A stretch of 64,000 bases of DNA from Methylotuvimicrobium sp. KM2 (GCF_038051925.1 NZ_CP150634.1:3790300-3854299), one strand, 5' to 3'; positions 19,701 through 28,888 are shown, counted from the first letter of the stretch. The notes: generated from the sequence alone by a model not told the origin. Numbers and translations: made by a program.

Positions 19701-22267
19701 TTTTCGGGCAATATTTGGCCAATATTAAAACCGCCCGTTCTCCGATTGCATTGTCCGACGTTCAACCGGCTCATCAAATCACTGCCAAACTCGCATCCGG
19801 TGCAATGAGTCACGGCGCATTGATCGCCGAAGCGCACGAGGCTGTCGCGCAAGGCACTAACATTGCCGGCGCGCTCAGCAACTCCGGTGAAGGCGGCGAA
19901 CACTCGAGCCGTTTCAACACGCTTCGATCAAGCAAGATCAAACAGTTCGCATCGGGCCGTTTCGGCGTCTGGGCCGGTTATCTGGCCGACCCGAACATCG
20001 AAGAAATCGAAATCAAAATCGCACAAGGCGCAAAACCCGGCGAAGGCGGACAATTGCCGGCGCCGAAAGTATCCGTCGAAATCGCGGCTTTGCGCGGCGG
20101 CACGCCGCAAGTCGAGCTGGTCAGCCCCCCTCCGCATCACGATACCTATTCGATCGAAGACCTCGGACAATTGATTCACGATGCCAAAGCAGCCCGCGTT
20201 CGAGTCGTCGTCAAACTGGTATCCTCTGAAGGCATCGGCACGATCGCAGTTGGTGTCGCAAAAGCCGGCGCCGATGTCATCAATGTGGCCGGCAGCACCG
20301 GCGGCACGGGTGCTGCCGCTGTCACGAGCCTGAAAAACACCGGCCGCTCTGCCGAAATCGGCATTGCTGAAGTTCATCAAGCATTAGCAGTGAACGGCTT
20401 ACGGGATAAAGTCATATTGCGCTGCAGCGCCGCGCATCAAAGCGGACTCGATGTCGTCAAATCGGCGATATTGGGCGGCGATTCCTTCGAATTCGGCACG
20501 ACCGCATTGATGATGCTGCGTTGTGTCATGGCGAAAAACTGCAACGTCAAATGCCCTGCGGGATTGACCACGACGCATGAGGAATTCAAAGGCGACCCGA
20601 GAGTGCTGGCGCAATACTTCATGAATCTAGCGCATGAAGTCCGCGAAATTCTGGCGGTACTGGGCTATCACAGCCTTAGCGAAATTCGCGGCCAAACCGA
20701 TTTATTGCATCTGATCAATCATCCGTCAATCGTCGGACAGCTCGATTTCACGAAATTGCTGGCTCAAGTGCCCGTCGTCAAAATCGAAAAACCGATTTAT
20801 CTTGAAGCGAATTTCAGCATCGACGACAAAATCATCGAACAAGTTAAATCGTCGGTAATTTTCGGCAATCAGACGCAAATCGTGATCGAAGGCGACGACT
20901 TCAAACTCAGTAATCGTAATAAATCGGTTGGCGGCCAAACCGCTATCGATATCGAACGCATACTGGCTTACGATTTAAACGAAGAAAAAGCCGCTCGTTC
21001 GAAAACGATTTATACCAACCAGCACGGACGCCGATATCTTGCGCCCGACTCGGTCGTCGTAAAAACAACCGGTTCGGCGGGACAAAGTTATGCTGCTTTC
21101 ATGAACGACGGCATGCGCATGGAACACACGGGAACTTGTAACGACGGCGTCGGTAAATCGGCCTGCGGCGGCACCTTAATCGTCGAATCCCCAGGCGGCG
21201 GCATCAAAACGCCCGGCAATAACGTGCTGATCGGTAACTTTGCGCTGTTCGGCGCTACCGGCGGCAAAGCCTTTATCAACGGCGAGGCCGGCGACCGTTT
21301 CGCAGTCCGTAATTCCGGTGCGATGGCAGTCGTCGAAGGCGTCGGCGATTTCGCCTGCGAATACATGACCAACGGTGCGGTACTGAATCTCGGCCACTTC
21401 GGCAAGGGTTTCTGTAACGGCATGTCCGGCGGTAATGCCTATCAATACGATCCTGAAAACTTGTTACCGAAGCTTTACGACAAAACCTCGGTCGAATTGC
21501 ATGAGCTGACGGAAAACACCGATACGGCCCGAGCGCATGAACAGTTCTTACTCTATATGCTCGAACAACACGCCGATTATGCAAACTCGAGCAAAGCAAG
21601 GAACATCCTGAATAATTGGGAAACCGAACGTAAGCATTTCAAATTTACGATTCCGCTATGGCTGTACAAAACGCAAACGGCTGAGTTCCTTAGCCAAACA
21701 ATGGACCGCAAAGCGATGATCGAAGAATTGGCGGTCTCCTACGCAACACGCCAAATCGAGCAAATGAAATCGGCTTATCGGACAAAACAGCCATTATTCG
21801 GCGGAGCGATACCCGGTTACGGCGAAACCGACACCAACTTGACCTTTAGTCTGGTCAACAGTTACGCGGTCATTGATAAGGCGTTCCGAATAGCCGGAGA
21901 GCAATTGAACTTCAAATCCGCCACACCGACACACGAAGCCTTGGAGAAAGCGGCTTGGAAATTAATTGAAACCCGTCCGCGTAAAATTCAAGATGCGTTG
22001 GTTAAAGAGACTCGCGAAGCTTACAGTAATTACAGTGACGACCAACTGAGTTGGCTGTTGGCAAGCAAGCGTCTTACCGATTATAAAACCGCCTTGGCCA
22101 ACCGTGATGTACAAAGCATCTACTCGATCGGCTCGACCGCTTGGATCATTGAGCAGGACGCTATCAACCGCGAAGCCTTGGCCGGCATTCCTGGGGTCGA
22201 ACAATATCTTGCGGGACTGGTCGGTTCCAATATTATTCAGGAAATGATGGCTCCGGCTTCGGCATAA
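16784..22267 (+). CDS. gltB: Glutamate synthase large subunit, long variant
   Basis: Transfers the glutamine amide to 2-oxoglutarate. I use ATG 16784 (1827 aa); a TTG nine bases earlier is in frame. Order: Ntn amidotransferase with nucleophile Cys24 (DSCGVGF, so a short propeptide is removed), central domain, FMN-binding synthase domain (NSGEGGE, GAKPGEGGQLP, SPPPHHDTYSIEDL), then the GXGXG domain (FALFGATGG, NSGAMAVVEGVGD). The 3Fe-4S cysteines are C1247, C1253 and C1257: spacing x5 and x3, while E. coli has x5 and x4. The protein is about 300 aa longer than usual, with an insertion before the FMN domain (about 770-960) and roughly 200 extra C-terminal residues. No gltD is near; the next gene is a diflavin reductase. 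Confidence 0.9.
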   Translation: MTEISRINLKEPLLYDADLSQDSCGVGFITHKQSKQTHELLVKAHEALCTIPHRGGMSAEGIGDGAGVNVDLSLKFFRKITGNNNLQLGEFGVANFFFPEDHERYDSFAIELIEKHLTRFGLPVITWRNIPVDSQVINEASRKAQLPIKQVIFGRPEALKTATHNEFEQLIQSALLDIEADGFTRDELTGFYPLSMSSRTQVYKGRLNSFEVIPYFIDLYDEDHEIHTLFFHTRFSTNTAPATMMAQPFRYMAHNGELNTDKKNRLSENAIARLHNKHIVFPCGQSDSGRLDQTLTRRINEDELDVVTAVLAMMPPAWENDTTLSPKVRAMLEYFSLYEEKNDGPAALIFCDGIRVGARLDRLGLRPLRSVETETYLAVMSEAGQIDFPPKDVIKRGRIEAGGMVYFDHSTGQIYNSNQVLETLAGQKDYEAMLRERSLHIGELPDVSFDELTPVNGDFNIDQQHTAYSLNQESFKFLLDPMLSTGLEKVSAMGYGIAPNALSDAEGGMSRYFSQRFAQVTNPPLDSLRESDGMTLRVALGAKPTFSEGNSKQLVIDSPILQRTHLEQIRRQSSVKTITLDMLFTPDFENPKNNEELLESSVFAVCKQIEQAARDNTGIIILSDTGISRDKAAIPALLMVAAANQHLVKQGLRFHSSLIAETGQVASAHDIATILGFGASAVCPISAYNRVVSQLQPENQQKALDNFKKAAEKSLMKTMGKFGLCTVESYIGGEFFESNYLDTNEPRLQPYFPNINAPVGGVRYADIAKSAAAWHYKALSIKDEKDIPFIGLFKERQDGAGHSFGNLAVREYINMTDEPILYIPQDKSPEASDTAYFDFGYEKRTPEQIDNFGITPAYRSFAKNLYQERDNRPAALRDIMDLPADISQAQSTADFDRILGKQNLLGNNNYMIHGIAVERIDGVNYSITLPENNSEARLTGIAEHFKNRFGDSAATISVTNNACAIKLSDSVNLFGQYLANIKTARSPIALSDVQPAHQITAKLASGAMSHGALIAEAHEAVAQGTNIAGALSNSGEGGEHSSRFNTLRSSKIKQFASGRFGVWAGYLADPNIEEIEIKIAQGAKPGEGGQLPAPKVSVEIAALRGGTPQVELVSPPPHHDTYSIEDLGQLIHDAKAARVRVVVKLVSSEGIGTIAVGVAKAGADVINVAGSTGGTGAAAVTSLKNTGRSAEIGIAEVHQALAVNGLRDKVILRCSAAHQSGLDVVKSAILGGDSFEFGTTALMMLRCVMAKNCNVKCPAGLTTTHEEFKGDPRVLAQYFMNLAHEVREILAVLGYHSLSEIRGQTDLLHLINHPSIVGQLDFTKLLAQVPVVKIEKPIYLEANFSIDDKIIEQVKSSVIFGNQTQIVIEGDDFKLSNRNKSVGGQTAIDIERILAYDLNEEKAARSKTIYTNQHGRRYLAPDSVVVKTTGSAGQSYAAFMNDGMRMEHTGTCNDGVGKSACGGTLIVESPGGGIKTPGNNVLIGNFALFGATGGKAFINGEAGDRFAVRNSGAMAVVEGVGDFACEYMTNGAVLNLGHFGKGFCNGMSGGNAYQYDPENLLPKLYDKTSVELHELTENTDTARAHEQFLLYMLEQHADYANSSKARNILNNWETERKHFKFTIPLWLYKTQTAEFLSQTMDRKAMIEELAVSYATRQIEQMKSAYRTKQPLFGGAIPGYGETDTNLTFSLVNSYAVIDKAFRIAGEQLNFKSATPTHEALEKAAWKLIETRPRKIQDALVKETREAYSNYSDDQLSWLLASKRLTDYKTALANRDVQSIYSIGSTAWIIEQDAINREALAGIPGVEQYLAGLVGSNIIQEMMAPASA

Positions 22268-22288
22268 TTCCATCGCACTTTTCACCAG

Positions 22289-22327
22289 TACCGGCATAAC
22301 CTGTGATAAATCATGGGTGTGCCGGTA
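22289..22327 (+). promoter_or_regulatory. Hairpin between gltB and diflavin reductase
   Basis: The stem TACCGGCA / TGCCGGTA encloses a 23-nt loop in the 86-bp gap between the two genes. There is no U-run, so it is more likely a processing or stability element inside a common transcript than a terminator. Confidence 0.4.
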
Positions 22328-22353
22328 TTACGTTCATTAATTTGTAACTAAAC

Positions 22354-24099
22354 ATGATGAAAACACCTCATATTCCACTCGATGCACCTTACAGCGACAG
22401 TCAACGAGCCTGGCTCAGTGGCTTTTTCGCGGGCATGCATACGCAAATGATACAGAGCGCCGGCAGCAAGAGCCAGGCCGACGCTCGCATCATTCATATT
22501 CTTTACGGAACGCAAACCGGTAATTCCGAAGCCTTGGCAAACGATGCCGCCGCATCCGCAAAAGCCCACGGCTTAAAACCGATCGTCAAAAGCATGGACG
22601 AAGTCGAATTGGATGCATTCGGCAAGATGGAATATCTCTTGATCATCACCAGCACTTACGGCGAAGGCGAAATGCCGGACAATGCGCAAATGCTTTGGGA
22701 AGCGATCTCGACCGATGAGGCGCCGTCGTTGCGGCACATGAAATATTCCGTACTGGCGCTCGGCGACACGAGTTACGACCAATTCTGTCAAGCCGGCATC
22801 GAATGGGATCAACGGCTTGCCGAACTTGGCGCCGAGCGTATTTATGACAGGATCGACTGCGACGTCGACTTCGAGGAACCGGCCGAGTTGTGGATTTCGG
22901 AAGTCATCCCACATATGGCCGAGGGCGCCTCAACGACCATTATCGTCGACTCCGACGCAGCAATGATCGAAGCGCCGAAATATAACCGTAAAAACCCGTT
23001 CCCGGCCAAACTATTGGTCAACCGTCTGTTGACCGCCCCCGAATCATCCAAAGAAACAAGGCATTACGAAATTTCGATCGCCGGTTCCGACCTAAGTTAT
23101 GAAGCCGGGGACGCGTTGTGCGTATTCCCGACCAATTGCCCGGAACTCGTCAAAGACATACTACGAGCGATCAACTGTACAGGCGAAGAAGAAGTCCCGG
23201 TCGATGGCGAACTAATGCCGCTTAATGAAGCGCTACGCGTTCATTTCGAAATCAAACTGCCATCCAAGGAACTGATCGATGAAATCGCTCGCCGCTCCGG
23301 CGATCAAGAATTGAATACGTTGCTTGAAGAAAACGATAAGGAAAAATTGGCGAATTATCTCTGGGGCCGCGATATTCTCGACTTGTTGCTGCAATCCCCA
23401 GACATGGATATCTCTGCCGCCGAATTCATCGCCTTGCTGAAACCGCTACAACACCGTGCCTATTCGATATCGTCGAGCAGTAAAAAACACCCGGATGCCG
23501 TACATTTAACCGTAGCCAGCGTCCGTTATCAAAGCCACGACCGCGAACACAAAGGCGTGTGCTCAACCTTCCTGGCCGATCTCGTCGATGAAACGACCGA
23601 TGTCCGCTGTTTTTTCACGCCGAACAAGGTCTTCCGAGTCCCCGAAGACAACAGCCTACCGATGATCATGGTCGGTCCCGGTACGGGCGTCGCACCTTTC
23701 CGCGCATTCCTACAGGAACGGGAAGCGAGGCAAGCAACAGGTAAAAACTGGCTCTTTTTCGGCGACCGTAATGCCGCGACAGACTTCATTTATCGAGAAG
23801 AACTCGAAGCAATGCAAGCCTCCGGTCTATTGACGCGGCTCGACTTGGCATTTTCCAGGGATCAGCAGGAAAAAATTTACGTTCAAGACCGAATGCGCGA
23901 ACACGGAGCGGAATTATTCGCTTGGCTCGAACAAGGCGGCTATTTCTTCGTCTGTGGCGATGCCTACCGCATGGCTAAGGATGTCGATAAAGCGCTACAC
24001 GATGTGATCGCCGAACACGGCCAACTCACCGAGCAACAGGCGATCGACTACGTCAATCAATTGAAAAAAGACAAACGCTACGTCCGAGATGTTTATTAA
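22354..24099 (+). CDS. CysJ-like NADPH diflavin reductase
   Basis: 581 aa, cytosolic. It carries electrons from NADPH through FAD to FMN and on to a partner. N-terminal PYSDSQRAWLSGFFAG is common in CysJ relatives. The flavodoxin domain (about 45-195) has YGTQTGNSEA, STYGEGEMPDNA and LALGDTSYDQFC. The FAD domain shows RAYSISSS and GVCSTFLAD. The NADPH domain shows VGPGTGVAPFRAFLQ, FGDRNAATDF and FVCGDAYRMA, and the protein ends in RYVRDVY with an aromatic C-terminus. The usual call is assimilatory sulfite reductase flavoprotein (cysJ), but no cysI is present; the upstream neighbour is the long gltB, so the partner is open. ATG 22354 or 22357 may be used. Confidence 0.85.
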   Translation: MMKTPHIPLDAPYSDSQRAWLSGFFAGMHTQMIQSAGSKSQADARIIHILYGTQTGNSEALANDAAASAKAHGLKPIVKSMDEVELDAFGKMEYLLIITSTYGEGEMPDNAQMLWEAISTDEAPSLRHMKYSVLALGDTSYDQFCQAGIEWDQRLAELGAERIYDRIDCDVDFEEPAELWISEVIPHMAEGASTTIIVDSDAAMIEAPKYNRKNPFPAKLLVNRLLTAPESSKETRHYEISIAGSDLSYEAGDALCVFPTNCPELVKDILRAINCTGEEEVPVDGELMPLNEALRVHFEIKLPSKELIDEIARRSGDQELNTLLEENDKEKLANYLWGRDILDLLLQSPDMDISAAEFIALLKPLQHRAYSISSSSKKHPDAVHLTVASVRYQSHDREHKGVCSTFLADLVDETTDVRCFFTPNKVFRVPEDNSLPMIMVGPGTGVAPFRAFLQEREARQATGKNWLFFGDRNAATDFIYREELEAMQASGLLTRLDLAFSRDQQEKIYVQDRMREHGAELFAWLEQGGYFFVCGDAYRMAKDVDKALHDVIAEHGQLTEQQAIDYVNQLKKDKRYVRDVY

Positions 24100-24187
24100 T
24101 TTCGGTACACGTAACCCTTGCACACCAACGATCACTGCCATTAAGGATTTCGTGACAAATAACTTCTTTTAGCTATGAGCTTTGTAA

Positions 24188-24491
24188 CGGGGTCGGCAAC
24201 TCGCTTGACAGGACGCCGTGAACCCAGCACCTAAATCCATAGGTCATTGGCAATAATTTAATATTATGGCTAATTTAGGTGCTGGGTGAATACGTCCATG
24301 TAGGCTTGGCGGCAGCTCAAGCACCAAGGATGGCGTGTATTAGGGCACCAACAGTAGGCGCTTTAGGCGATGCAGGGCAGAAAAATGCTCCTGCATTTTC
24401 TGCATTCGTTACATCCTTGTAACTCAGCAATTGCCGAGGAGCAAAAAGCTGCCCTGCTGCCTACACCTGTCAATCGAGCAACCGAACCCCA
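24188..24491. repeat. Family E composite with nested B and F modules
   Basis: The left end is GGGGTCGGCAACTCGCTTGA and the right end TCAATCGAGCAACCGAACCC, inverted to each other. It contains a B palindrome (24223-24285, CAGCACCTAAAT / ATTTAGGTGCTG) and an F hairpin near 24380-24415 (GCAGAAAAATGCTCC). Located between codirectional genes, like the other E copies at 37.2, 38.3 and 40.5 kb. Confidence 0.7.
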
Positions 24492-24590
24492 CTATAAATC
24501 GGGAAGTTATTTACGATCGAATCCTTAGGCCGTTCGTCATGAGCCCTTCGGCTGAGCTATTTGACTAGCAAAACGTGTATACGGAAAACC

Positions 24591-24653
24591 TTAAACCTTA
24601 GACCTTAAACCTTAGACCTTAAACCTTGAACCTTGAACCTTGAACCTTGAACC
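24591..24653. repeat. Heptanucleotide tandem array at rapA start
   Basis: Nine 7-bp units: TTAAACC, TTAGACC, TTAAACC, TTAGACC, TTAAACC, then four TTGAACC. The last unit provides the TTG that opens the rapA frame; an in-frame TGA lies six bases before it. No Shine-Dalgarno sequence is visible in or before the array. Confidence 0.9.
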
Positions 24654-27457
24654 TTAATGATTTTATTCCAGGTCAACGCTGGATCAGCAACACCGAATCC
24701 GAACTGGGTTTAGGTATCGTCGTCGAGTCAGAGTATAACCGCGTAACAATGCTCTTTTTGGCTACCGGCGAACGACGCGTGTATGCGAAAGATAACGCCC
24801 CCCTGACGCGCGTCATCTTCAGCGAAGGCGATACCATCGAATCCACCGAATACAGTAAACTGACCGTAACCCAAGTCATCGAACGCAATGGTTTGGTAAC
24901 CTATGTCGGTAAAACGGAGGAGAACCGGGAAACAAGCCTCGATGAAATGGAATTGAACCATCATATTCAATTCAATAAACCGCAAGATCGCTTGTTTACC
25001 GGGCAATTCGACCCGAGCGCTTGGTTTCAATTGCGTTATCAAACATGGCAATACTGCCGCGAACATCAACAATCACCGGTCAAAGGCCTACAAGGCGGAC
25101 GGACGTCGCTGATCGCGCACCAATTATTCATCGCGCATGAAGCCGCCGGGCGCCCGACACCTAGAATCATGCTTGCCGACGAAGTCGGCCTCGGTAAAAC
25201 CATCGAAGCCGGATTGATTCTTCATCACAGGCTCAATAACGGGTTAAGCAATCGCGCCCTGATCATCGTGCCCGAAAGCCTCCTGCATCAATGGCTGGTG
25301 GAAATGCTCAGGCGCTTTAATCTACGATTCAGCATTCTCGACGAAGTGCGCTGCCTCGGCATCGAAAACATCGATATCGACTATATCGGCGAATCCGAAC
25401 CATCGACTGAAAATCCGTTCAACACCGAACAATTGATACTCTGCAGCCAGGAGTTTTTCGCGCGACATCCGAAACGGCAACAACAAGCATTGGAAGCCGG
25501 TTGGGATATGGTCATCGTCGACGAAGCTCATCATTTGGAATGGAGCGAAACCTCGGCCAGCCCGGAATATTTATTCATTGAAAATCTCGCCGCATCGACG
25601 CCCGGATTGATTCTATTGACCGCGACCCCGGAACAACTCGGCAAGGAAAGCCACTTCGCCCGGTTGCGCCTGTTGGACCCGGACCGCTTCTATAGTTTCA
25701 GCGCCTTTCTCGAAGAGGAAACACATTTTAAACCCGTTGCCGAAGCCGCCAAATCGCTGCTCGCTAATCACGCGCTAACGCCGGACGAAAAAGCCCATTT
25801 AGCGCGTCTGGTCAAGCACGATCATGTCGACACCCTACTCAAAAACCTGGACGATCCGGAAAGGTCAAAGGGAGCGCGCGAAGATCTGGTGAAGATTCTG
25901 CTCGACCATCACGGCACCGGTCGGATTTTGTTCAGAAACTCCCGGCAAACCGTGCAGGGCTTCCCTGACCGCGAACGCCGGGGTTACGCATTGAACGGAA
26001 TTGCAGAATCCTTGCAGGAAGACCCGCGCACACTTTGGCTCGTCGAAAAAATCAAAGCCTTGGCGGGTCAAAAAGCATTATTGATTTGCCGGCATGCGCA
26101 AACCGCGATCGAACTCGAACACATCGTCGAAAAGCGTTTCGGCATCGCCGCGGCCGTTTTTCATGAAGGCATGTCGATCATCGAACGCGACCGCGCGGCG
26201 GCCTATTTTGCCGACCAGGAAAGTTCAGCAAAAATATTGATCTGTTCCGAAATCGGCAGCGAAGGCCGCAACTTTCAGTTTGTCCATCATTTGATTTTAT
26301 TCGATTTGCCGGACAACCCCGACCTGTTGCAGCAACGCATCGGCCGTCTTGACCGCATCGGCCAACGTCACGTCATCGAAATTCATGTGCCCTACTTAAC
26401 CGGCAGCCGCGAGCATACCCTATTCCGCTGGTACGACGAAGGTTTGAACGCCTTTCGCCATAATATTTCCGCGGGACAACGCGTCGCCGGTATTCTGCAT
26501 GATGAATTGCACACAGCGCTCGAAAAATACGATAGCGAATCGCTCGACAAACTGATTGCCAAAACCCAGACCCTGGCGCAACAAATCGAAACCGAATTGC
26601 ATAATGGCCGCGATTTACTGCTCGAACTCAATTCCTGCCGTAAGGAAGAAGCTCAAGAACTGATCGATCGGCTCAAGCAACGAGATAGTGAAGGCATGCT
26701 ATGGCCTTATATGGAAGACGTCTTCGAATGTTACGGAGTCGATACCGAATTCCATTCGGCCGATTGCTTCATTCTAAGACCCAGCGAACACCTGCGCATG
26801 TCACATTTCCCTGGTCTTTCCGAGGAAGGTATAACGGTTACCCTAAACCGCGACATTGCGCTGGCCCGCGAGGAACTGCAATTTCTAACCTGGGAACATC
26901 CAATGGTCGCCGCCGCGATGGATATGATTCTGTCCAGCGATACAGGTAATGCCGGCGTCAGCGTCGTCAAGCATAAAGACCAAAAAGCCGGCCGCTTCTT
27001 ATTGGAATGCTTGTTCATCGTCGAATGCAGCGCACCGCCCGAACTGCAAGTAGGGCGCTTTCTGCCGCATACACCTATTCGCATCTTAATCGACCAAAAC
27101 AAGGACGACCTGACCGATACGATCGAACATACTGAGTTGATCGACTCCGGCAAAAAATTCGACAAAACACAGATCGTCGCTTTTTTGAACGTCCAACGAA
27201 AACACCTGACCACTCTGCTCGACATAGCCGAACAAAACGCCCAAGCGCAAATGAACCGGTTGATTGAGGACAGTCAAAAAACCACGCTGGAGACGATGAC
27301 CGGCGAAATCAAACGGCTGACTCGGCTAAAACAAGTCAATCCGTCGATTCGCGAAGACGAAATCGAATTCCAGAAAGAAACCGCGATGCTCTTGCACGAA
27401 AATATTCAAGATGCGCAATTACGGCTCGATGCGGTCAGGTTTATCATCACCAGTTAA
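24647..27457 (+). CDS. rapA: RNA polymerase-associated helicase RapA
   Basis: A Swi2/Snf2 ATPase that binds RNA polymerase and recycles it after termination. 936 aa (E. coli 968). The N-terminal Tudor-like region reads DFIPGQRWISNTESELGLG, as in RapA. Helicase motifs: Walker A DEVGLGKTIEAG, DEAH box VIVDEAHHLEW, LLTATPEQLG, then helicase C with RIGRLDRIGQ. The C-terminus (RLDAVRFIITS) is full length. The only in-frame start before the conserved N-terminus is TTG 24647, inside a heptamer array and without a ribosome site; the next in-frame ATG would remove the RWIS motif. Expression may therefore be weak or unusual. An IS4-type transposase starts 12 bp downstream. Confidence 0.93.
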   Translation: MNLNDFIPGQRWISNTESELGLGIVVESEYNRVTMLFLATGERRVYAKDNAPLTRVIFSEGDTIESTEYSKLTVTQVIERNGLVTYVGKTEENRETSLDEMELNHHIQFNKPQDRLFTGQFDPSAWFQLRYQTWQYCREHQQSPVKGLQGGRTSLIAHQLFIAHEAAGRPTPRIMLADEVGLGKTIEAGLILHHRLNNGLSNRALIIVPESLLHQWLVEMLRRFNLRFSILDEVRCLGIENIDIDYIGESEPSTENPFNTEQLILCSQEFFARHPKRQQQALEAGWDMVIVDEAHHLEWSETSASPEYLFIENLAASTPGLILLTATPEQLGKESHFARLRLLDPDRFYSFSAFLEEETHFKPVAEAAKSLLANHALTPDEKAHLARLVKHDHVDTLLKNLDDPERSKGAREDLVKILLDHHGTGRILFRNSRQTVQGFPDRERRGYALNGIAESLQEDPRTLWLVEKIKALAGQKALLICRHAQTAIELEHIVEKRFGIAAAVFHEGMSIIERDRAAAYFADQESSAKILICSEIGSEGRNFQFVHHLILFDLPDNPDLLQQRIGRLDRIGQRHVIEIHVPYLTGSREHTLFRWYDEGLNAFRHNISAGQRVAGILHDELHTALEKYDSESLDKLIAKTQTLAQQIETELHNGRDLLLELNSCRKEEAQELIDRLKQRDSEGMLWPYMEDVFECYGVDTEFHSADCFILRPSEHLRMSHFPGLSEEGITVTLNRDIALAREELQFLTWEHPMVAAAMDMILSSDTGNAGVSVVKHKDQKAGRFLLECLFIVECSAPPELQVGRFLPHTPIRILIDQNKDDLTDTIEHTELIDSGKKFDKTQIVAFLNVQRKHLTTLLDIAEQNAQAQMNRLIEDSQKTTLETMTGEIKRLTRLKQVNPSIREDEIEFQKETAMLLHENIQDAQLRLDAVRFIITS

Positions 27458-28888
27458 AAACACCGGTCAATGAAAAAAGTCACGGTCGAAAATTACCGCG
27501 AGGATAAATACTATCCTCGCATCGTTAAAGCAACGGCTGAATTACTGACGGAACATAGAGTATTTTTACCGACGAAAGTGAAAATCCCTATGATGCAGCC
27601 ACAGTTAACAGATACCCTTTTTGATGACTTTTTGCAAGTGCTACCAACGGATTTTCAGGAGCGGGCCTATGAATTACAGGCGTTTGCACGAGCGCGGAAA
27701 ATCCGATCACCGCTGCAGTTATTGCAGTTAGTCCTGTTGTATTGCGGACAGGACTTGTCGTTGCGCAGCTGCGCCGGCGAAGTCGCCAAGCTTCAAGGCT
27801 ATTTGAGCGATACGGCGGTGATCAAGCGATTGGCGGCCTGCGTGTCGTGGATTAAATCGTTACTGAAGAGTGTGTTCGGGTTGGATAAAGCGGTCAATCA
27901 CGGTGCGCTGAATTTCATTGTGATTGACGGTTCGACTGTGCAAGAGCCGGGAGCGAACGAAACGACGTATCGCCTCCATGTGGCGATCGACTTGATGAGC
28001 TTGACACTTCGCGAGGTCAACGTCACGACCGATAAAGTCGGCGAAAGCTTGGATCATTACCAGTTGGCTGCAGGTGATGTCGCGTTAGTTGATCGAGGCT
28101 ACAACCAACCGAAGTCTTTAGTCCCGCTCATTGATCGCGGCGGCCACGTCGTGCTGCGCTATAATCCGCACAGCATGACGCTTTACGAACGGTGCAACGA
28201 ACCGAAAGGTGTCAAAATCGACTGGGAACAGCGCATACGCGATTTGAATGGTCAGCCGGGTGCGATACCGGTTTATCTGTGTCATCAAGACAAACGTATC
28301 GAAGGCGTGGTGCATGCCATGCCGTTACCGCCGGAACAGGCGGCGCAAGCACGCCGCAAAGCGAAACAAAACGCGCGCAAGAAAGGCCGCACGGCAAGCC
28401 AAAAGACCTTGATGCTGAGCGGCTGGGTATTGGTTTTTACCTCGATTCCCGAATCGCTGCTCGACACGAAATCAATCGCTGAGCTCTACCGGGTTCGCTG
28501 GCAAGTGGAGCTGGTCATAAAACGCCTGAAAAGCTTGCTTGATATTGACCGGCTACGCGCCCGAAAAGACAGCAAGCTGGCGGATTTATATTTGCACGGT
28601 AAGTTACTGTTTGCCGCAGTGACCCAAAAAATCGCGCAACGCCGTTTCGGCCAAGCGGCCACCACGATGGCCGGCGATCGTTCGATTACCCACTGGCATT
28701 TATGGCGCACGATCGCCAATGAGATCAAGGCAGGACTCACGGCTTGTTTTCCAAAAAATAAGCGCTTTATTGACGACCACGTAAAAAGCCTTTGTGAACG
28801 TCCGCGCAAGAGAAAGCTTCAGAGTTTGCCGGGTCGCGTTTTGGAACTCGTAACTGAGTGCTGTGCTTTAGGGGTAAGCATTGCTTGA
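27458..28888 (+). mobile_element. IS4-type insertion sequence, ends not resolved
   Basis: The transposase gene begins only 12 bp after the rapA stop and the right flank to 29094 is non-coding. I could not find convincing terminal inverted repeats or a target duplication on either side, so only the gene body is marked; the element may be degraded at its ends. Confidence 0.6.
27470..28888 (+). CDS. IS4-family transposase
   Basis: 472-aa DDE transposase. Catalytic residues fit the IS4 pattern: D153 (FIVIDGSTVQ), D208 (ALVDRGYNQP) and E347 in the Y-R-E-K signature YRVRWQVELVIKRLKSLL. The frame is intact from ATG 27470 to the stop, so the enzyme may be active. A basic stretch (QARRKAKQNARKKGR) lies between the second and third catalytic residues. 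It follows rapA in the same direction without separating any gene I can recognise. Confidence 0.92.
   Translation: MKKVTVENYREDKYYPRIVKATAELLTEHRVFLPTKVKIPMMQPQLTDTLFDDFLQVLPTDFQERAYELQAFARARKIRSPLQLLQLVLLYCGQDLSLRSCAGEVAKLQGYLSDTAVIKRLAACVSWIKSLLKSVFGLDKAVNHGALNFIVIDGSTVQEPGANETTYRLHVAIDLMSLTLREVNVTTDKVGESLDHYQLAAGDVALVDRGYNQPKSLVPLIDRGGHVVLRYNPHSMTLYERCNEPKGVKIDWEQRIRDLNGQPGAIPVYLCHQDKRIEGVVHAMPLPPEQAAQARRKAKQNARKKGRTASQKTLMLSGWVLVFTSIPESLLDTKSIAELYRVRWQVELVIKRLKSLLDIDRLRARKDSKLADLYLHGKLLFAAVTQKIAQRRFGQAATTMAGDRSITHWHLWRTIANEIKAGLTACFPKNKRFIDDHVKSLCERPRKRKLQSLPGRVLELVTECCALGVSIA

Noticed and set aside
24657..24659. ATG as an alternative rapA start
   Set aside because: It is out of frame with the conserved RapA N-terminus.
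24626..24660. Classical frame-shifting phase variation at rapA
   Set aside because: The TTG start is in the last repeat unit, so adding or removing units leaves the downstream frame unchanged; only upstream spacing would vary.
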